NCBI GenBank assembly: GCA_942486035.1
Contig: CALNXK010000328.1
Coordinates: 135,001 to 199,000 of the forward strand
Origin: Porites lobata
Taxonomy: Eukaryota; Cnidaria; Anthozoa; Scleractinia; Poritidae
DNA: 64,000 nucleotides
Direction of reading: 5' to 3'
The notes below the pieces were generated by a model that ran no database searches, was not told the origin of the DNA, and was given only the letters and a program-made list of their open reading frames with translations. Each line of letters starts with the position of its first letter. The first letter of the stretch is position 1. The position numbers were made by a program, and so were the translations under genes. Positions 12,101 to 23,900 of this stretch are shown here, one piece after another.

Positions 12101-15100
12101 ACAAACAGGATCACTCGCCAAAAAGAAGCCCATTAGCAAGGGCCGTCCACGTGGTAGGAAAACCCACCAAGCTGCGACATTCCCAGAAGGTCAAGTTCAT
12201 GTACCAGTAAGAAAAATTAATACTGTTTAGTATTTTTTTGTTGAACAAGTAGTATTTTATACTATTGTGAAAGGTTAGAATGCAGGGGTCATTTCATACA
12301 TTTAAGTTGGCTGAGAAATAATGAGATTGCAGGGATATTTGATGATTTATCAGGATGGTAGGGTTGCCATTACATGTAATAGGTCAGATGCCACAATTCT
12401 CAAATTACTGTAAAATTCCGAAAATAAGCCCTGGGGCTTATATTTTTAAAAGCCCTTTTTGAGGGGCTTCTTTTTGGAGGGGCTTATATTCGGAGGGGCT
12501 TACTATCTACAGAGGGAAATTTGCGTTTCAAAATCGATTGGGCTCGCCTTATAGTTGGAAGTAAATTTACCATTTTTGTTTTGTTTTACTTTGTATTTGA
12601 GGGCAATTTCCCAAGTACAAGCAAGGAGGGACAATTTAATGGAGGGTTTTTTTGCGTTACCGGTTTAGGGGGCTTATATTTGGAGGGGCTTATACATGGA
12701 GGGGCTTATTTTCGGAATTTTATGATACTTGGATTAAAAAGTAGATTATCATTTTCACTCCACAAAGATTTTATTGTTTCTTTAATCAATAGGAGAGTTA
12801 TGGGGTGTAATGATAATAAATTAATGCAATCCATTGGTTTTTGAGTGATTTGTGTTCTTTGTAGAAAGCCATTGCCCCAATCCCTGGTGTACTGCAAGTG
12901 AGGAATATTTCTAAGGAAGAATTAGCTAGAATGGATCCTGAAGAAAGGAAAAAACCATATGCATGTGAAAGTAAGTGCAAGGAACATGCTCATTTCTTAC
13001 CACTTTGAATTTAAAATGAAAAATACTCTGTATGCACCCTATACAAATACAAGTATTGCTTAGGAGTTGATGGATTTTTCACCTTTTATGAAACCTTAGT
13101 CACTCTACATGTATTTGTAAATCAAAGGGTTGGAATAAGATCTCATGTGGATCCTGATCAAATATGAAATTCTCTCTCATATTTATATGATATTCAAAGC
13201 AAATTGAAAGGAGAATCTGCATTAAAGTAGTTTATCAGAAGTCTCTTAAAGCTTTATTTAAGGCACCCCTTCAATCATCATCACCATCATCGTCATCATC
13301 ATCATCATCATTATTACTTCTGCCCACTATGAGGGAACAAAGCGATGCAGTTCATAACTATTGTAGCAAATAGTCCACGGTTCCAACTCCTCTTATTGCT
13401 GTTATAATTAATTATGATTACGGTTGCTAAAAACAACATTTGTATCCTTTAGTAACTTGTGATTATTACAAGTTACTAAAGGATACAAATGACAGCTATA
13501 AAACAGGAAATACAGAAAAGGAAACAAACCAAGCAAAACTACTTACAAATGTTGTATGACTTGGAGCAAAGTAAATGGAAAAAGGTACTACAGCAAATGA
13601 ATTGAATGAGTGATACTGCTGTGAACTAGAGCGAAATGAATCTAAAACAAAAGATGAAACTTACAAAATGATCTAAAAACAAAGAAAATGATGCAAAGAA
13701 ATGTAACTGCATATGAGCTGCGATAACTGAAAAGAATGTGAAAAGAATGTGCAAAACTAAGCAAAGAATTAAACACTAGACATATTTGACGATAAATATG
13801 GCTGTAAGAGTGTTAGAGTGTTATGTTTTATTTGACATCTCATACTGTTAGTTTGTGGAAGACGTTACAAGAATGGCCCTGGCCTAAAGTACCACTACAC
13901 ACACTATAACCATGAGCAGGAGACAAGCACTGTACACCATGAGGAGCCAGCCATATCTCACCCCTCAACTCCAGCACCCAGCGCCCCTGCTGAGTCACCA
14001 AAAGTACCTTCACCACAGCCAAGGGGACCGGGACGTCCCAAGAAGATACCAGGGGCAGCTGTGTCACCAAACAACTACTGTGACTTTTGTTTGGGAGATG
14101 TGTACGAGAACAAGAAAACTGGACAGCCTGAGGAGCTGTTGTCTTGTGCTGACTGTGGAAGATCAGGTAGATGTCACTTTGTGGTGTCATATATGTAGCT
14201 TTCATTTTTGTGGCTGCTGCCTGCCTTTGAGCAAGGTGTAGCCATTATATCATGGAGAAGCCAGCTTCCAGACCACTAGCCCACGATGCCATTGAATAAC
14301 TAAGCGTGTAAATTTCTATTAATAGACTCAAGCCATTTTTCCCTTCCTTATGGCCCTCACTTAGCAAGAATTATTGTCAAATCATCAAATTAACATGATG
14401 ATATTATTCTTGCAGGTCACCCTACATGTCTTCAGTTTACTGGCAAGTTAACAGAAAGTGTCAAAAAATACAAATGGCAGTGCATCGAATGCAAGTCCTG
14501 TACTCTCTGTGGAACTTCGGACAATGATGTAAGTTTCTGAAGTCATCTTATCTTGATTATATATGATACCCAGGTTTTCTTTGCCCAAACTCTTTGATTT
14601 TTATACCCTATCCAAGGCTAAATGGCTTGATACCATACCCTACATAGAAGCACATACCTATATGTCCCACATACAGCAGATGGCAGTATCCCTGTGTCCC
14701 ACTCTCGGGACACCAAGAGTTAGTCCCAGTGTCTTACTTTACCCCTTTTAGTCGACTCCCTATAAGAAGGACTTGTAGTTTTGGTCCCAAAAATGTTCAT
14801 CTTACACTGTAGGAGGAGTTGAGTGTATGCCAATTACCACTCTTGCTGATAGATGTTGTGTTCTTTTGCCTTAGGACCAGTTGCTGTTTTGTGATGACTG
14901 TGACAGAGGGTATCACATGTATTGCCTGAAGCCACCCATGGTGAAACCACCAGAAGGTAGAGACTGGTTCTTAACCTTTGTAAAAAGCCCTAAGAGTCAC
15001 CGAATCAAATATCTCCTTTTAATATCAAAGTTCTTTAAAACAAGGTGGTCACGATAATTTAGGAGCTGATCACGCAAGTTGACATTGCTACAAAAACCGG

Positions 15101-15713
15101 CTAGTGACTGTTCCCACTATGTGCCAATCCTCACCCTACCCATAATTTTTTGCGACTTTAATAATCGGATAAAGTGAAGGACAAGAAATGGTCATTTTTT
15201 TAAAAATATTTTTTGTACACATACCCTTGCAGTTCACCTAAAGTTGTACATATGCGCACAGTTCAGTGTCAGTTTTTCAGCTTTTTAACCATATCAGCAT
15301 CAATTTTTGATATTGCAGCCCTTTTGTTACGTCATCATGTAATTCGATTTTGGTCACTCTGTCTGTAGGTAGTTTGAATAGGGCAACAAAGTAGAATTTA
15401 AATTTTGATCTTAGGTTACCTTGCATTACCCTGGTATCATATTTTTACTAGTTGCATTTAAAATGTTTGCTGCACCCCTCTCTGATCTCTTGGGAACACT
15501 TGGACAGGACTTGTCAGAATGTACATGTCGCTGTTCATTGACAAGAACAAATTACTTATTTTTTAATTCTCTTTTATTCTAAACAGTTTCTTCTCTTCTC
15601 TTTAAGGTCATTGGATTTGCAAACTTTGTGAAAATTCTGTATTGGTGACCCCTGCTTATCCACCACAAGCAATGCTGCCTACAAGGATGGATGAATTTCA
15701 TGGGGGAATTTAG
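9132..15713 (+). CDS. DPF2: DPF/requiem-family double-PHD-finger protein (BAF45-type chromatin subunit)
   Basis: Exons 9132-9391, 10743-10925, 12109-12206, 12865-12970, 13852-14166, 14416-14528, 14875-14956 and 15607-15713 all have GT..AG ends and matching phases, giving 421 codons including the stop. In order: a Requiem_N domain (YKDALENVSAYN, LYIPF-like core, YSYPAKRWRKKKRP basic end); an acidic Ser/Asp/Glu linker; a KGRPRGRK hook; a Krueppel-like C2H2 finger (PYACEICGRRYKN..HYTHYNH) split by an intron; a Pro-rich linker; PHD1 (YCDFCLGD..CADCGRSGHPTC..WQCIEC) and PHD2 (CTLCGTSDNDDQLLFCDDCDRGYHMYC..WICKLC). Known DPF proteins are SWI/SNF (BAF) subunits that read acylated and unmodified histone H3 tails with the PHD pair. 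The first coding exon, about 10-15 residues, is not resolved: the ATG at 8983 is well placed but no donor after it joins exon 9132 in the required phase. The symbol means DPF1/2/3 family; a one-to-one assignment cannot be made here. Confidence 0.92.
9580..9857. mobile_element. MITE in DPF intron 2
   Basis: Inverted ends CCTGGTTCTCATATGCC and GGCATATGAGAACTAGG, with CCAC/GTGG-rich interior. Confidence 0.65.
9955..10177 (+). other. Possible alternative 3'-terminal exon in DPF intron 2
   Basis: After a TAG acceptor at about 9947-9949 an open frame enters in the phase delivered by the 9391 donor. It encodes a KRKK-Ser-rich stretch (FGKRKKCSSSSSSG) and ends at a stop at 10149. AATAAA follows at about 10171-10176. 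This would give a short isoform with the Requiem_N domain and no zinc fingers. The acceptor has a weak pyrimidine tract, so this is tentative. Confidence 0.25.
10358..10502. mobile_element. Inverted repeat (about 59-bp arms) in DPF intron 2
   Basis: Arms 10358-10416 and 10443-10502 (ATGTTGTGGTTC..TTTTATTTTCTTTTGTTT) pair almost fully around a 26-bp loop. Confidence 0.7.
10506..10590 (-). mobile_element. tRNA-derived SINE head (low confidence)
   Basis: On the minus strand CCCGAATTCGATTCTGGG resembles a tRNA B box, with a possible A box upstream. It is not a folded tRNA. Confidence 0.35.
10934..10999. repeat. AAT/GAT microsatellite
   Basis: Long run of AAT with some GAT units in DPF intron 3; a second at about 11330-11358. 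Confidence 0.9.
11841..11880 (+). pseudogene. Vestigial duplicate of the 3' end of DPF exon 3
   Basis: These 40 bp repeat the end of the coding exon at 10886-10925 with about two substitutions, one of them synonymous, and still read GGALSSDDEDFIV. The donor GGTAAA has become GCTAAA, so it can no longer splice like its parent. Flanking intron sequence is itself duplicated (11730-11822 and 11904-11985). Confidence 0.7.
12408..12724. mobile_element. MITE of the GGGGCTTAT family in DPF intron 4, copy 1
   Basis: Inverted ends TAAAATTCCGAAAATAAGCC and complement, with internal GGAGGGGCTTATATT repeats. Strongly similar to 51615-51955. Confidence 0.8.
13271..13313. repeat. ATC microsatellite
   Basis: Imperfect run of ATC/ATT units in DPF intron 5. 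Confidence 0.85.
13438..13490. repeat. Perfect 23-bp hairpin in DPF intron 5
   Basis: ATTTGTATCCTTTAGTAACT is followed by TGT, a 7-nt loop and the exact complement. No larger TIR structure surrounds it. Confidence 0.8.
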
Positions 15714-15875
15714 AATTACTCATTAGTTTTTCCTGCCATTTTAAAAGAATGGTCAAAAGGCTTGCTTGTTGCCTAAGGCACTGCTATTTTGATGGCTTGT
15801 AAAAAAAAGAACAAACCCCCCTGAGGGACCTTTATTCTGAATCCATATACAGCAAGGTATTAAGTCAAACCACCA

Positions 15876-16090
15876 TTAACCCTTCAAGCGCCAATATCCA
15901 CATACAAATTCTCCAAACTAATCTCGATACATTTCCGTTAAGAATTAGTTGAGAGAATTTAATAAAACATCAAGGCATTTTCTCTTTCGTGATCATTTTT
16001 TATATTCTCACAACCTTATCTCTTATGACAATGAATGGACATTGTTAGGAGAAAATTGCTGTTGGTCTCTATTGGGACTTAAAGGGTTAA
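15876..16090. mobile_element. piggyBac-type MITE (215 bp)
   Basis: Bounded by TTAA on both sides with ends CCCTTCAAGCGCC and GGGACTTAAAGGG. It is an inverted copy of the element at 16502-16717. It carries AATAAA at 15961-15966, the first such signal after the DPF stop codon. Confidence 0.75.
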
Positions 16091-16805
16091 TATGGACCCT
16101 GAAGGGGCCATAGAAAGTGTCTGTATTAAGTGGGTCATGTTATTAAAGCTGAAAAACACCTTCAATATTATTAGAATAAAAAACTAATAATCAAAAATCG
16201 CTCATCCATACATTACTTAATCAACACTGTACAGTCTCTGCATAACTCATTTGATGCAAAAATAGTTTGAAATATTTGATGTCCACAAATCATCCTATGC
16301 AGTGTACTGTAGCGCTAAGAACATTGACACGCTGTCAATTCAAGGCTTTTTACCTTCAAAAAGGAAAGGTCTGTTACAGCAAGTAGCACTTAATGAAGTG
16401 TATGCATTAGCGAGGTTGACTTTCTATGAGAATCTGTTGATTGGGCAAGAAACAAGTGCCCGTTGTCCACATCAACGGGTGTCTGTATTAAGCAGGTTGC
16501 CTTAACCCTTTGAGTCCCAATAGTGACCAACATCAATTTTCTCCTTATAACAATGTCCATATGTTGCCAAGAGAAATGGTTATGAGAGTTAATAAAATGG
16601 TCACTAAAGAGAAAATGCTTCGATCTGTTATCAAATTCTCTCATCTAATTCTTTAAGGAAATATATGGAGATCAGTTTGGAGAATTTGTAAGTGGATATC
16701 CGGGCTTAAAGGGTTAAGAGAAAATGTATGGGCTTTTCCCAGGGACCAATAAAATTGTCTGTAATAATGAGGTGCCTGTATTAAGCGGGCGTACCAACTT
16801 AAAGT
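16091..16805. repeat. Dispersed repeat, copy 1 (interrupted by a MITE)
   Basis: Matches 25685-26170 at high identity, starting at GGACCCTGAAGG and ending near CTGTATTAAG. Several open frames here are repeat-derived. It ends about 135 bp before the NPC2-A duplication block. Confidence 0.8.
16502..16717. mobile_element. piggyBac-type MITE (216 bp) with a paralogous empty site
   Basis: TTAA, then CCCTTTGAG..CTTAAAGGG, then TTAA. It interrupts a repeat whose other copy reads straight through a single TTAA (CTTAAGAGAAAATG at 26093-26106), so ends and target duplication are exact. Confidence 0.85.
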
Positions 16806-17038
16806 AGTGTGTCAAAAAACCATAATCACTTGTCACACTACCATGGACAGTGTCGGTTTATTTTGGGCTAGCCAACAAACAGCAGCTTAATTTTATTATT
16901 TGCATACAAGTAGTGCTTACAATGGACTTTGAACAATACCTGTCACCTTAAAGTTCATCATCTTTCCTAACCTGCAAGCAAACTTTCCATTCGGGCAATA
17001 TTGTGAGACTGTGAAAAGTTTGAACCCAGGAGTCATTT

Positions 17039-17416
17039 CAAAAGTAGGTTGAGTTTCATCGTCTGGGTGAATGTAGTCCTGAATAGGACTGTTGTTGTCG
17101 ACAGTGACTGACGTTTCGACAACCTGTGCGGTAGTCATCTTCAGAGTCAAAGTGAGTTGTATCACGTTCCGGTTGATGGTATTACGCTCTGGTTATTGAT
17201 CTGATTGGTCAATTACGTCGTGATGTTATTGGTCGTCTGTCAGTTAAGCCGTGATGTTATAACGAGAGTATAATACCATCAACTGACGTGAAACAACTCA
17301 CTTTGACTCTGAAGATGACTACTGCACAGGTTGTCGAAACGTCAGTCACTGTCAACAACAACAGTCCTATTCAGGACTACGTTCACCCGGACGATCAAAC
17401 TCAACAGACTTTTGAA
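17039..17416. mobile_element. Foldback element with about 128-bp arms
   Basis: Arms 17039-17166 and 17284-17416 are inverted copies of each other around a 117-bp centre. Both arms read open in mirror frames (TTAQVVETSVT), so apparent ORFs on both strands are a side effect. Similar AATATTGTGA-containing sequence lies on both sides. It is absent from block B. Confidence 0.75.
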
Positions 17417-17791
17417 TATTGTGAAAGTTTGCAAGTGGCATATAAGAAGATATGCGAGTGTGATGAAAGGGGGAAAGTAGGAGAGTCTTCCATTCCTCCC
17501 TCATTCAGCTCTTTTTCTGCACTTTTTGTTTCTTTTTTTGACACTGCATTCCTTGTGTGTTCTCTTTTCCTCCACCCCTCACGACTTCACCACTCGCTTG
17601 TGCGTTCTCACATGTTTCACTTAGTTTGCCACTCGAAATGGAGACTTTGCCTGTAGGCTACATAAAAGTTAACATTAAATTAAATTCTAGATTTAACTTA
17701 ATAAATGATACGTAGATAATAGAAGCAACATTGAGTCATTTTTCTAGATGTTTTAAGCACCTGTAAGGCTTGTTCTGACATTTCACAGGTT

Positions 17792-17926
17792 AGGCCCTGG
17801 GTCAAATGTTAATTACTTCACACGAGCCGAACCTACATGTAATAATTGTTCTAATGAGCAAGAAAAATAGATTTTGCCCATTAGCATTAGGTTCAGCTTG
17901 TGAAGTTTGACATTTGACGTGGGCCT
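17792..17926. mobile_element. MITE in the 3' flank of NPC2-A
   Basis: Inverted ends (GGCCCTGGGTCAAATGTT and its complement) flank a short centre. The same element is at 29794-29903 next to NPC2-B, so it predates the duplication. Confidence 0.65.
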
Positions 17927-17954
17927 GAAGAAAAAGAAGTTAAAACACATTTGT

Positions 17955-20900
17955 TTAATATTGAATAATCGCCGCCAGAGTCTGAAAGCAATAAACCATG
18001 TTATCATCTTGATCATGCAACTCCCCTTGTACAACAACGTTAACCTGGCAGAAAAAAGCAAATGAAAAGAATTTGATATAAAGAATGGTTTACATCTCAT
18101 ATTATTTTAAATTGTTAAGCTATTATTTTTCCATTTTCCATTTTCTGCTCATCCCTTCCAAAATGACAGTTGTTGCAAGCAATAGACCTTTTTACCGATA
18201 CAGCGGCCATATTGAATTAATTCGATTTAAGGAGTATTATAGGATGCCCAGGGGGCATGAGCCCATTTTGTTTGTATTTTCGAGCGCTTTCCGGGACATT
18301 TTTTCGCAAAGCTTTCTTAGAATAAGATTGTAATGGGAAAAAGATCCTTGTGCCATGTTTGGATGTAATAATTATGATCGCCTTTTTCTAGGTTAATATT
18401 AGAAATATGGTCTTTCACTGTATATTTCTCGGGAAAAAGGCAATCATTATTACATCCAAACATGGCACATAGGATCTTTTTTCCCATTACAATCTTATTC
18501 TAAGAAAACTTTAAGAAATAATGTCCCGAAAAGTGCTCGAAAATACAAACGAAATGTGCTCATGCCCCCTGGGCATCCTATAACACTCCTTAAATCGAAT
18601 TAATTCAATATGGCGGCTGTATTGGTAAAAAGGTGTATTGCAACTTGAAAATGTGGTAAAAATGTTATTGATTATCTTATCTTATCTTTAAGACCCTGAG
18701 TATGGTTGTGGCCTCAGGATTTGAATCTGCTACCTCGTTCTCTACAGTCATGCCCTCTACTGACTGAGCCCAACTGGCAAGTTAAGTTTTTTGGGAATTA
18801 CAATAATATTACAGAAGAACTAACGGTTTTAAATCAATCCTGCTCATCAATTTTTTTGCGGGCTACTTAAAATGACTCTTGGGCTAGTACATGCTAGCTA
18901 CAGTTTGCCTGAATGGAAAGCTGTAAAATTGGCTTTCTTTGCATCCTGTAGGTGGGTAAGGAAAATTTGTAGAGTTACCGTTTGTAAAAGATAACATAAT
19001 TTGGGCACTAATTAAATGTTGTAGGTGCCAAAGAATATTTTTCCAAACTTGAGGGTAAAGACATGGTTTGGGATGTCAAGCACCATCTTTAAGGTGCATA
19101 CTTGTACTTTGATTTGCATGAAAACAATATATTTCTATATATATATATATAATATATATATTTCTCTAAACAGTAAAGAATGCAGGTGTTTATTTTTCCA
19201 CCTCTCTGAGGGAACTCTCAAGTTTAAAGAAGTAACCATTAACAGAAAAGTTTCTCCTAATCTGTTCAATTTGCTCATATCCTTGCTAGGATCATTATTG
19301 ACATAAGTCACAGGTAATCTATATAATTAAGGTATCAGATCACAAGTCAGAATATTAAAGATGACTTTCTTTATTAATCTTATTCCTTGGTCATGAATGT
19401 CCTCATTAGCACAAAGCAATCTAATTCTTAAGTAAAGTCTGAACTTCGCAATAATCAAGACAATGCACTTACTGCTGGATAAAAAGGCTTGACTGATAGC
19501 ACTGTTTTGAATGTGTTGTCTGTTCCAGGTTTTAATGGGCAGGTCAGGCCTTGTTCCTGGCAAGCATCTTTGGTGATGCCAGCAAATTTTGCTCCACCAA
19601 TAATAAGATAAATAACAGATGTGGCTTTTGAAATGGTCTCTACTGCAATTAAATGAAAAATAATAGACTGGTGGAACTGTGTTAATGTGGTAACAAACAG
19701 GACAAACGAATTTGGCCTTAGTAAACAGGGTGGCTATTAATATTAGCCATACATGTATAACAGAGATGCCAACCATTGGAGATCAAGAATAAAAATCTAG
19801 GGACTGTATTTTTGGCAGTAACCCCATCAACATCAATCAGCCACCCACCAACCCCACAGTCAAAGCTCTTGTAAGCGACCACCACGGAAATTTGAAAAAG
19901 TGGTCATAACTAGTAGAGCCAGTCGCTTACGAGGATGAGCTCTTGTAAGTGGGTGATACGAAAGAGGGAGTTTTCAGATTTTAGACCTCTCAGGATCAGC
20001 ATCTCTGAAGCCGGGAACAGTATGTGCCATGGCAACACAAAGAACAGTCTTATGGGGGACTATTATAAAAGTTAACTTACTAGGAGTGAACTTTACTTCA
20101 ACCATCACGTTGGTCCCTGTCTTCAGAAGACAGGGAAATGCAGGGCATGGTGTAATATCAACTTCCTCAAGTTTTGATTTTTTTGAACCTGCCAAAACAG
20201 CAAATCATTAATAACATTCTTTACTCTCGAGCCAGTACTGGTGTTGAAGGTAAGGAACTTGGATGTAAAGATGCCCCAAACTAGGGAATTGAATTAACTT
20301 TTTTTTAAGAAGCCACATTTAAACTCCCAAACAGTTCAAAGCGGTGGTTACATTCAAAATAGTCATTTGCCATGAAATGATATAAATTTTAATGATGTGT
20401 GTACATGTACGGTTGTCAAAAGAGGAAATTTGAGTGAAAACCAAACTATTATTCTACATGTTATTACTGCCCGGGGGGGGGGTAGCCTCAGCCACAAGTT
20501 GCCCCAAATTTTCCTAAAAGGTGCTCGAAGTTGCCAGAATTTTCTAAAAAGTTGCTCAAACGTTGCTCCTTATAACAGCCATTTTTGCAAAGTGACAACA
20601 ACTTTTTGCTAAGTGCCACTGGTGACACTGGTGAAGTAAAATAATGCAACCTAAAACTACTACCTTTTTTTGCTTTTTGATATTTAATGCATCTACAGCG
20701 GGTGATGTTAAATGTACAGCAACTGTGTAATGTCATTTGTTTTCCTATAAAATCAGGGTACTTAATCTTTTAGAGAGAGGCAAACTGAAAAGTTTAAGTC
20801 TTCCCTAAAACAATGTACATCCTTCTCATTAGTTTTAAACTTTAGCTTTACACAATTTATAACAATGTGAGTCTTTCTCGTAGTCTTCTTTAGCTTTACG

Positions 20901-23900
20901 CAATTTGAGCAGACCCTAAATCAGTCAGCAGTATCATTTGTGTAAACAGAACGTTGTGAGATGAAAACCCTCTCAGATCAAGATATTAGAGGGTGCGTTT
21001 TTTTGGGGATAATCCAAATCCAGATTTTCGAATCCAAAAACAAATATTGCGTTTTTTTTGCAGGGCAAATCCAAAAACGGATCATGAATCCGTAAAATCC
21101 ACACTCTGATGGGTAGATTTTTGAGATTCACAATCTGAGCATTTTTTTGGGAAAGGATTTGAAAAAAGTATTTTTGACAAATGGCTCATAACAGATGCTG
21201 TATACATGTATGTATGACATTCGATCTAACCGAACCTGTGTTGGTAAGCCATCAGCTACATATATAATTCCATGTCTGTCATCTGTTTACATTCGTGTCA
21301 CTGTTTTAAACCCTTACTTGTCATGTTTTTTGTACATATGTATATATAGTGTCTGCTTACACTGGTTTCTTTTTGAAGTAATTAAAAAAAATTCATCAGC
21401 TTCAGTTTTGAATTCTTATAATTTTACTATCCTAATATATAAAGGTACTGTATTCTATTTGAGAAACGTTTGTGTTTCAAACCAAAATATATGTACATTT
21501 GAAATCTGGCCCATATCCCGTCTAAATGACTCGGAAACTAAGGAAAGAAGACGTAAACTTTCCCGGGGGAGCATGCCCCGGACCCTCCTAGAAGCTTGCA
21601 CCTCCGGCGCTTGTTTAGGAAATCGGTCATTATTTATGCTAGATCCGCCCCTACGTCACTTGAAATCCGGAATACCTCCACCCCCGCTGGGTATTACTGT
21701 AAATGACCCTTAACTTCGCGCCACTTATGTCGAGATTCCGGAACTGTCTCGTCCCCAGTCGTCTCTCTTGAGAAAGGTGAGAAGCGCGAGGGGTGATGGG
21801 AAGGAGGAAAAGGGAGAGTTTCTCCCTTCCCCTTTCCTCCTTCCCATCACCCCTCGCGCTTCTCTCCATTCTCAAGAGAGACGACTGGGGACGAGTCAGA
21901 TTCCGGAATACGACCAGTCGCACGCACCTTAGGGAGGCACTGTTCAACTTCCAGTTCGAAATAAGTATAGACCTTGTCACGGTTTTCGACGCCATCTTGA
22001 CGAGTAGGCAAACCCGTGAGAAATTACTGTGTTTGTGTGAGAATCTAATGTCGAATAATTTCCGTAAAACAGCTGTTTTAAAAAATATATGAACTGTAAA
22101 TTAAAGCTTCACTCTTAAGAGCCACTCTCCCTAATAACCGCGTGAGGGGCGGCACAAGGTTGGAAAAATGGACCCCTTGATATTTCATCCACAGATAACC
22201 TATGATATGCTAAGAATCGTGATATAAGTTTTAGGTTCTAGAGTTTTTACATTTTTGAGAAAATTACGAAAAACCGTCGACAACCCGTGAAGTCAGTATC
22301 ACGACCCAAATACCACGCCAAGCCCTAACCTAAGCGTACGTCAGTGATGGGAGCACTGTCATATAGACTTTCTTCTTAGAATCCATGTCACTAAGATGCT
22401 GCAGGGGATTTATGTAAGTTTGCGCTCTGCAGGAAATTTGTTTTCCGGCCGTTGCGCCCGCGCAATTTTGTTTTTGTATGGAATTTTTGATTTTCAAAGT
22501 CTAGAAATTTCGGTTCTCTTCGCTTGCTCTCCAGGAATTCGGAATTAGAATTGTAAGTCTAAAATATCACCAACGCAGCTTTGCAAAACCTCCTAACTAA
22601 AATTATAAACTAAGGAAAACCATAATTTGCTATGCGCCTTCACGCGAGTTCGATTATCTGATCATGAAATTTGACCTCTTTCTGTGATTTTTCGGCTTCA
22701 CCGGTTGTCGACGGTTTTTCGTAATTTTCTCAAAAATGTTAAAACTCTAGAACCTAAAACTTATATCACGATTCTTAGCATATCATAGGTTATCTCTGGA
22801 CGAAATATCAAGGGATCTATTTTTCCGACCTTGTGCCACATTTTTTCAATCTCACTCGGTCCCTATGGAGAGTCGCTCTTAAGGATTCTACTGAAAAAAA
22901 TTTGAGGGCGTTTCATGCGCTAGAAGACCTTTAACCTTTCTTTAAAATTTTCTATACATTTGTCTGTAAAAATTACCCGACAAGTATATGGAAATCTAAA
23001 GCAAGCCTCTGGAGAGATTTAAGAACAGTAACGGCCCCAAAAATTTGTTGGTAAAATCCTTTGCTGTGTAGCTTTAGTTTACAGTTCATATTTTTTCCCG
23101 AACAGCCGTTTTACGGAAATTATTCGACAGTGGATTCTCATACAAACACTATAATTTCTCACGCGTTTGCCTACTCGTCAAGATGGGGTCGAAAACCGTG
23201 TCAAGCTCTATTCAGGGGCATCCAACAACAATTTTCCGAAAATATCTGTTCGGAAGACGATTTGAGATCTAGAATTTTCGGAACATATGTTGTAAAATTT
23301 CTTGCTTGCCTGCCTCTCCTAGGATTTTCGAACATCTACAAAATGGTATAATTACCCATTTTTAACGGATTTCAACCCTAAAAAAGGCCACCTAGAATTT
23401 TCGGGAGCCTTTTCCTGGCTGAAATTTTCGAGAAGGTAAGTTTTTATCCCTATAATTTTCGGATCACTAGACTTTCAGCTACGAAATCCGAACGGATGAA
23501 AAATTTTTAGGGGATAAAAATATGCCTATATCTACCGTTTAAATACTAAAATACGGTCAACAATGCTATGTTAAGTGGCTTTGAACTATATCCTCGTTGG
23601 GTGCCCCTGTCTATTCTAAGTTACTAGTATCAATAGTGTTTTTTCCATTAATTAGCCTTTGGTCGGGTTTCTTTTTGGCATACTAAAACAAAAATGGCAA
23701 GAAAAGCGAAACTCCAGTCGAATCCGACCTGAAAGAGCACAATTTTTATTTGTAGCAGCAAATAAAAAAGTTCGCTCTACACAAAATCGAACACTGGATA
23801 ACTATAACGAACCGATCACTTACCACAATCCTTATATTTAACACGTTGACAAGATGCAAGGACAATACTGCACAGCGAAATGGCAGCAAGAACACTTAAC

